This document shows positions 59,797 through 64,000 of a stretch of DNA of 64,000 bases, in pieces. The notes under the pieces were generated by a model. That model ran no database searches. It saw nothing but the letters and a program-made list of their open reading frames with translations, and was not told the origin of the DNA. The translations under genes were made by a program, and so were the position numbers. How positions within the stretch are numbered: the stretch's first letter is position 1; each line of letters opens with the position of its first letter. Source of the DNA: Streptomyces sp. 3214.6 (lineage in GTDB: Bacteria > Actinomycetota > Actinomycetes > Streptomycetales > Streptomycetaceae); the NCBI RefSeq assembly GCF_900129855.1, contig NZ_LT670819.1, positions 682,001 through 746,000 of the forward strand. The letters are read 5' to 3'.

Positions 59797-59946
59797 ATGG
59801 CCGAAATGCGGCAGGCCTCGGGCCATGTCGTCATTACCCGGCGGGTAATCGACCCGGGCGACGAGGACGGGCAAGGTGGTCACACCGGATCGGCGAAGAC
59901 CTGGATCCGGGTTCTGACCAGTATCGATGACCTCATTGGGGGCTGA
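59797..59946 (+). CDS. Doubtful small open frame (49 aa)
   Basis: MAEMRQASGHVVITRRVIDPGDEDGQGGHTGSAKTWIRVLTSIDDLIGG. Third-position GC is only about 70 percent, lower than neighbouring genes, and no ribosome site is seen. The palindrome at 59833-59849 lies inside it, so it is more likely regulatory DNA than a gene. It would end 6 bp before the NTF2-like gene. Confidence 0.25.
   Translation: MAEMRQASGHVVITRRVIDPGDEDGQGGHTGSAKTWIRVLTSIDDLIGG
59833..59849. promoter_or_regulatory. ATTACCC/GGGTAAT palindrome upstream of the NTF2-like gene
   Basis: ATTACCCGGCGGGTAAT is a perfect palindrome with 7-bp arms and a GGC centre, the style of TetR-family operators (TACCC...GGGTA). It lies 104 bp before the start at 59953. 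No TetR gene is adjacent. Confidence 0.5.
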
Positions 59947-59952
59947 TTTCCC

Positions 59953-60336
59953 ATGTCCGCGAACACCGACCGTTACGAGAACGCCGTCGCCCGCTACTTC
60001 GAGGCTTGGAACGCACGGGAGCCCAAGGCCTTGGCCAAGGCTGTTGACGCAGCGTGGGCGGTGGACGGCGGGTACACCGACCCCCTCGCCGACGTCAGCG
60101 GCCACGAGCAGATCGCGGCCGTGGTCACGGCTGCACACGCGCAGTTCCCGGGCTTCTTCTTCCGGCTCACCGGGACGGTCGACGGGCACCACGACACGGC
60201 CCGCTTCTCCTGGGAGCTGGTGAGCGAGGCCGACGGTTCGGCGCCGGTGGCCGGATCCGACGTCATCACCCTGGACGCGCAGGACCGGATCACCTCCGTC
60301 CTCGGATTCCTCGACCGGGTGCCCGCCGGAGCCTGA
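59953..60336 (+). CDS. NTF2-like/SnoaL-like protein
   Basis: 127-aa cone-shaped alpha+beta protein. The opening helix RYENAVARYFEAWNAREPKALAKAVDAAWAVDGGYTDPLADVSGHEQIAAVV and the later FPGFFFRLTGTVDGHHDTARFSWEL are typical of SnoaL-like folds. Such proteins include isomerases, hydratases and ligand binders; no catalytic pair is clear. ATG start without a ribosome site, so the start rests on family alignment. Followed by a DUF1905 pseudogene. Confidence 0.85.
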   Translation: MSANTDRYENAVARYFEAWNAREPKALAKAVDAAWAVDGGYTDPLADVSGHEQIAAVVTAAHAQFPGFFFRLTGTVDGHHDTARFSWELVSEADGSAPVAGSDVITLDAQDRITSVLGFLDRVPAGA

Positions 60337-60437
60337 GGACCGGGCCACGATGAATTCCTCCGCTCGCGGCGGTCCACCCGTAAAGGGATCACCGCGAGCC
60401 GAGGAACATCACGAACGGGACCGAAAACGGAATACTC

Positions 60438-60608
60438 AATGCCGAATTCACGGCCGTCCCGCGCAAGGGTCCGGCAATCGGCGGCTGGACCTATGTCGTC
60501 TGTCGTCCGGCCGGAGTCCGTCCCATTCTTCGGCATCCGCGAACTGGCATCGGAAAGCAGGAGGGCGACTGCGTGACCGTCCGCCTGACGAAGCGGCTCA
60601 GCCGTTGA
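60438..60608 (+). pseudogene. Decayed DUF1905 gene
   Basis: Three pieces of a DUF1905 domain occur in order but in different frames: AEFTAVPRKGPAIGGWTYVV from 60441, then ESVPFFGIREL in the next frame, then GKQEGDCVTVRLTKRLSR to a stop at 60608. The central segment between FFGIREL and GKQEGD is missing. The end overlaps the 3' end of the aldo/keto reductase gene on the other strand. No intact start. The rest of 60337-60597 holds nothing else. Confidence 0.6.
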
Positions 60609-61590
60609 TCACCGCGTCGATCCGGGCCAGCTCCTCGGCATCGAAGTCCAGGTTGGCCAGCGCGCCGACGCTGTCCTCGATCTGCCGGGCGCTGCTCGCG
60701 CCGACCAGCGCGGAGGTCACCCGGCCGCCGCGCAGCACCCAGGCCAGGGCGAGCTGGGCCAGGGACTGGCCGCGGGACTTGGCGAGGTCGTCGAGGGCGC
60801 GCAGCTTGCCGACGAGCTCCTCGGTCAGCGCGTCGGAGTTCAGGAACGGGCTGTCGCTCGCCGCGCGCGAGTCCTCCGGGATGCCGTCCAGGTAGCGGCC
60901 GGTCAGCAGGCCCTGCTCCAGCGGCGAGAAGACGATGGACCCGACCTGGAGCTCGTCCAGGGCGTCGAGCAGGCCCTCGCTCTCGGGGCGCCGGTCGAGC
61001 ATCGAGTAGCGCGGCTGGTGGATGAGCAGCGGGGTGCCCAGCTCCCCGAGGATGCGGGCGGCCTCACGGGTCTGCTCGGCGGAGTAGTTGGAGACGCCGG
61101 CGTAGAGCGCCTTGCCCTGCTGGACCGCGGCGTGCAGGGCGCCCATCGTCTCCTCCAGGGGAGTCTCCGGGTCGGGGCGGTGCGAGTAGAAGACGTCGAC
61201 GTAGTCCAGGCCCATCCGGGTCAGGCTCTGGTCGAGCGAGGACAGCAGGTACTTGCGCGAGCCCCACTCGCCGTAGGGGCCCGGCCACATCAGGTAGCCG
61301 GCCTTGGTGGAGATGACCAGCTCGTCGCGGTAGGGCGCGAAGTCGGCCTTGAGGAACTGCCCCAGCGCGGACTCGGCGGCGCCGGGCGGCGGGCCGTAGT
61401 TGTTGGCCAGGTCGAAGTGGGTGATGCCGAGGTCGAAGGCGCGGCGCAGGATGGCCCGCTGGGTCTCCACCGGGCGGTCCGGGCCGAAGTTGTGCCACAG
61501 TCCGAGCGACAGCGCGGGGAGCTTCAGGCCGCTGCGTCCGGTGCGCCGGTAGGGCATGTCCGCGTAACGGTCGGGGTGTGCGGTGTACAA
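60598..61590 (-). CDS. Aldo/keto reductase (YghZ / L-glyceraldehyde-3-phosphate reductase type)
   Basis: 330-aa NADPH reductase. YRRTGRSGLKLPALSLGLWHNFGPDRP starts the domain; D and Y are in FDLANNYGPPPG, K in ISTKAGYLMWPGPYG, H in YSHRPDPETPLEE, and the coenzyme site is SALVGASSARQIEDS. The YghZ group detoxifies aldehydes such as methylglyoxal. TTG 61590 is chosen because TTGGAG lies 5 nt upstream and YTAHPDRY is conserved. Divergent from a LysR gene. Confidence 0.9.
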   Translation of the reverse strand: MYTAHPDRYADMPYRRTGRSGLKLPALSLGLWHNFGPDRPVETQRAILRRAFDLGITHFDLANNYGPPPGAAESALGQFLKADFAPYRDELVISTKAGYLMWPGPYGEWGSRKYLLSSLDQSLTRMGLDYVDVFYSHRPDPETPLEETMGALHAAVQQGKALYAGVSNYSAEQTREAARILGELGTPLLIHQPRYSMLDRRPESEGLLDALDELQVGSIVFSPLEQGLLTGRYLDGIPEDSRAASDSPFLNSDALTEELVGKLRALDDLAKSRGQSLAQLALAWVLRGGRVTSALVGASSARQIEDSVGALANLDFDAEELARIDAVING

Positions 61591-61622
61591 CGCGACTCCA
61601 AGAAGATCGGTTTCGGGAACCC

Positions 61623-61651
61623 CTACCCACTCTGGCCCGACCTGCGGGTAG
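61623..61651. promoter_or_regulatory. Inverted repeat between aldo/keto reductase and LysR gene
   Basis: CTACCC (61623-61628) and GGGTAG (61646-61651) are 6-bp complements 17 bp apart, midway between the two divergent genes, a likely LysR-type binding site. A TAGGCT -10-like box at 61687 reads toward the LysR gene. Confidence 0.4.
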
Positions 61652-61700
61652 TGGTCCAACAGAAGAATCCGATGGAATTGTGCGGCTAGGCTTCTCAATC

Positions 61701-62585
61701 ATGGAACTGCGTCACCTCCAGCACTTCGTCGCCGTCGCCGAGGACCAGCACTTCACCCGGGCCGCCGAACGCCTGATGGTCTCCCAGTCGGGTCTGTCGG
61801 CCTCGATCCGCGCCCTGGAGCGGGAGCTGCGCGCCCCGCTGTTCGTGCGGACCACGCGGCGGGTGACGCTGACGGAGGCGGGCCGGGCGCTGCTGGCCGA
61901 GGCGGAGCGGATCCTGGCGCAGGTGCGGGCGGCACACGAGGCCGTGGCCGCCGTGCAGGGCGTGGTGCGCGGCACCCTCTCCGTGGGCACCGAGCAGTGC
62001 ATCGCCGGGGTGCATGTGGCGGGGCTGCTGGCGGCGTTCCGGCGGCGGCACCCGGACGTGGAGATCCGGCTGCGGCAGAGCGGCTCGGGCGCGCTGGGCG
62101 AGGAGGTGGCGGCCGGCCGGCTCGACCTGGCCTTCGCCTACCGCACCCAGACGGACACCGACCAGCTGCGCTGCGTGCCGCTGGCGACCGAGCCGATGTA
62201 CGTGCTGTGCCATCCCGACCACCGGTTCGCCGGGGCGTCGGCGGCACTGCTGCCGCAGGACGTCGCCGGCGAGGTGTTCGTCGACTTCCACCCGGACTGG
62301 GGCCCGCGGCGCGCCACCGACGCCGCGTTCACCGAGGCGGGAGTGCGGCGCACGGTCGCCCTGGAGGTCAACGACGTGCACAGCCTGCTGGACCTGGTCG
62401 ACGAGAACCTCGGCGTCGCCGTCGTACCGCGCCACTTCCGGCACAAGCGCGAGGCGCTCACCGCACTGCCCCTCAAGGGCACGGGCGAGGCGGTGTACGA
62501 GACGGTCGCGCTGTTGCCGCCCCGGCAGGCGACCAGTCCGGCGGCCCGGGCGCTCATGGCACTGCTGGAAACGGGCGGCGGGTGA
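61701..62585 (+). CDS. LysR-family transcriptional regulator
   Basis: 294-aa LysR protein. Helix-turn-helix MELRHLQHFVAVAEDQHFTRAAERLMVSQSGLSASIRALERELRAPLFVRTTRRVTLTEAG, followed by the co-inducer domain (LSVGTEQCIAGVHVAGLLAAFRRRHPDVEIRLRQSGSG). It is the natural candidate to control the divergent aldo/keto reductase. The DinB-like gene starts 25 bp downstream and may be co-transcribed. Confidence 0.92.
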   Translation: MELRHLQHFVAVAEDQHFTRAAERLMVSQSGLSASIRALERELRAPLFVRTTRRVTLTEAGRALLAEAERILAQVRAAHEAVAAVQGVVRGTLSVGTEQCIAGVHVAGLLAAFRRRHPDVEIRLRQSGSGALGEEVAAGRLDLAFAYRTQTDTDQLRCVPLATEPMYVLCHPDHRFAGASAALLPQDVAGEVFVDFHPDWGPRRATDAAFTEAGVRRTVALEVNDVHSLLDLVDENLGVAVVPRHFRHKREALTALPLKGTGEAVYETVALLPPRQATSPAARALMALLETGGG

Positions 62586-62610
62586 GCGCAGGCTGCGAGA
62601 TGGTGGATGC

Positions 62611-63126
62611 ATGCATGCCAAGGACATCCTCATCGACGGGTACAACCGCGTCCAGGAAGAAGTCCATGCCGCCGTGGACGGCCTGGATCCCGACGTCCTC
62701 AACACCCGGCCCTCCCCCGACGCCAACTCGATCGCCTGGCTGGTCTGGCACCTCACCCGGGTCCAGGACGACCATCTCGCCGACGCCTTCGAGCTCGAGC
62801 AGGTGTGGCTGACCCAGGACTGGGAGAAACGATTCGGCCTCGACCTGCCGCGCCAGGACACCGGGTACGGGCACAGCGCCGCGAAGGTCGCGAAGGTACG
62901 GGTCCCCGACGGTGACCTGCTGACGGGGTACTACGACGCCGTGCACGAGCAGAGCCTGACGGCGCTGCACGCGCTGACGGCGGCGGACCTGGAGCGCGTC
63001 GTGGACGAGCGCTGGGATCCGCCGGTCACGCTGGGCGTCCGGCTGGTCAGCGTCCTGGCCGACGATCTGGAGCACGTCGGCCAGGCCGCCTATCTGCGCG
63101 GGCTGCTTCAGAGCGCGGACGCGTAA
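62611..63126 (+). CDS. DinB/DUF664-family protein
   Basis: 171-aa four-helix DinB-like protein: [49 protein letters not shown] has the first metal-binding histidine (WHLTR) and [22 protein letters not shown] has the last (HVGQ). These fit mycothiol- or bacillithiol-dependent transferases of the DinB superfamily; the substrate is unknown. Its 3' end overlaps the adenosine deaminase gene by 19 bp, tail to tail. Confidence 0.88.
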   Translation: MHAKDILIDGYNRVQEEVHAAVDGLDPDVLNTRPSPDANSIAWLVWHLTRVQDDHLADAFELEQVWLTQDWEKRFGLDLPRQDTGYGHSAAKVAKVRVPDGDLLTGYYDAVHEQSLTALHALTAADLERVVDERWDPPVTLGVRLVSVLADDLEHVGQAAYLRGLLQSADA

Positions 63127-64000
63127 CCCGGAAGGACGACGTCCTCGATGAGGGCCTTGCGCTCGTCGAACGGGATGAATGCGCTCTTGAGGGCGTTCAC
63201 CGTCACCGTGCGCAGGTCCTCGACGCCCCAGCCCGCCTCCTCGACGAGCAGCGCCATCTCACGGGTCATCGTCGTCCCGGAGACCAGACGGTTGTCGGTG
63301 TTGAGGGTGACGCGGAAGCCGAGGTCCTTCAGCGCGGTGATCGGGTGCTCGGCGATGGAGGTCGCCGCCCCGGTCTGCAGGTTGGACGTCGGGCACATCT
63401 CCAGGGCGACCCGGCGGTCGCGCACCCATCCGGCGAGGCGGCCGAGCTTGCCGTCGACGATGTCGTCGGTGATGCGCACCCCGTGCCCGATGCGCTGGGC
63501 GCCGCACACCTGGAGGGCCTGGTGGATGCTGGGCAGGCCGTGGGCCTCGCCGGCGTGGATGGTGAAGGGGACGCTCTCGCGGCGCAGGTACTCGAAGGCC
63601 TCGAGGTGGTCGGCGGGCGGGAAGCCGTCCTCGGCGCCGGCGATGTCGAAGCCGACGACGCCCGCATCCCGGAAGGCGACGGCCAGGTCGGCGGCCTCGC
63701 GCACGCGGTCGAACATCCGCATGCCGCACAGCAGCGTGCCGACCCGGACCGGCGTGCCCGCGGCGGCGGCCTTCGCCATTCCGGCGGCGAGGCCCTCCTG
63801 GACGGTCTGCACGACCTCGGCGAGGCTCAGCCCGCCGTTGACGTTCAGCTCGGGCGCGTACCGCACCTCGCCGTAGACGACACCGTCGGCGGCCAGGTCG
63901 AGGACGTACTCCTCGGCGGTGCGCAGCAGGCCCTCGCGGGTCTGCATGACGGCGAGGGTGTGTTCGAAGGTGGCTATGTAGCGCACCAGGTCACCCGAGT
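63108..64000 (-). CDS. add: Adenosine deaminase, 3' part (start beyond the window)
   Basis: The visible 297 codons end the gene; the N-terminal part with the first HxH zinc motif lies to the right. Seen: [15 protein letters not shown], the zinc/catalytic block [13 protein letters not shown] with HAGE, IGHGVRI with the second histidine, and [18 protein letters not shown] where the aspartate pair (SDDP in most enzymes) reads NTDN. This purine-salvage enzyme deaminates adenosine to inosine. [19 protein letters not shown] is the usual C-terminus. Confidence 0.92.
   Translation of the reverse strand, partial: SGDLVRYIATFEHTLAVMQTREGLLRTAEEYVLDLAADGVVYGEVRYAPELNVNGGLSLAEVVQTVQEGLAAGMAKAAAAGTPVRVGTLLCGMRMFDRVREAADLAVAFRDAGVVGFDIAGAEDGFPPADHLEAFEYLRRESVPFTIHAGEAHGLPSIHQALQVCGAQRIGHGVRITDDIVDGKLGRLAGWVRDRRVALEMCPTSNLQTGAATSIAEHPITALKDLGFRVTLNTDNRLVSGTTMTREMALLVEEAGWGVEDLRTVTVNALKSAFIPFDERKALIEDVVLPGYASAL

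Noticed and set aside
1..64000. tRNA, rRNA, intact insertion sequence, integrase or prophage
   Set aside because: No cloverleaf with a T-loop, no transposase or integrase motif and no structural phage gene was found by reading; the encapsulin shell has the HK97 fold but is a host compartment protein with its terpene operon.

Overview
The window is high-GC actinobacterial DNA whose gene content points to Streptomyces. It carries a WhiB-family protein, a streptophobe-type membrane protein, three SigB/SigF-type sigma factors with several RsbW-like ATPases, a PopR-ClpP3-ClpP4 locus and a 2-methylisoborneol/encapsulin operon. The mix of regulators, stress genes, decayed genes and small dispersed repeats fits a chromosome arm, but that placement is inference.

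Layout. 1-2.6 kb: anti-sigma-like ATPases, a PRC-barrel protein, a SigB-type sigma factor and a STAS antagonist. 2.8-8 kb: type II NADH dehydrogenase, an FUSC-like membrane protein, a hypothetical and a DUF1206 protein. 8-11.6 kb: an ANTAR/GAF regulator, a second sigma factor, another ATPase, a 69-aa protein and a cyclic-nucleotide-binding-domain protein. 11.7-21.2 kb: MFS exporter, a LysE/LysG-type pair with a palindromic operator, WhiB, a L,D-transpeptidase lipoprotein, an M1 peptidase, a MITE-like palindrome, DUF488, an FAD dehydrogenase with its TetR neighbour, and an AlkB-like oxygenase. 21.2-24.4 kb: a CsoR-like operator with no intact gene behind it, then MBL, DUF4032 and universal stress genes.

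24.6-28.2 kb is a tight three-gene operon: a receiver/thioredoxin-reductase-like fusion, a cNMP-domain histidine kinase and a UBP-type zinc-finger protein. It is followed by a LAL regulator, a PLP dehydratase, a pseudokinase, a serine hydrolase, an F420-type oxidoreductase, an unrecognised 359-aa protein and an aldo/keto reductase. 39.8-43.6 kb holds a deleted cholesterol-oxidase-like pseudogene, a flavin monooxygenase, RNase HI and a VOC protein. 43.9-47.3 kb is the encapsulin shell - terpene cyclase - GPP methyltransferase operon.

48.9-52.3 kb holds clpP3-clpP4, popR, a third sigma factor and another ATPase; a clear PopR operator and two close SigB-type promoter matches lie here. 52.4-59.1 kb has a DUF6777-like protein, the streptophobe protein and an operon of Ser/Thr kinase, small protein and double-FHA ABC transporter. 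The right end has small stress or unknown genes, a DUF1905 pseudogene, an aldo/keto reductase with a divergent LysR gene, a DinB-like protein and the 3' part of adenosine deaminase.

The strongest theme is stress signalling by partner switching: three sigma factors, four RsbW-like ATPases and one STAS protein, with SigB-consensus promoters in front of members of the same network. The most interesting less-described systems are the receiver-TrxR / kinase / UBP-finger operon, the encapsulin operon with an unusually short cargo cyclase, and ClpP4 lacking its catalytic histidine. No tRNA, rRNA, CRISPR array or intact insertion sequence was seen.
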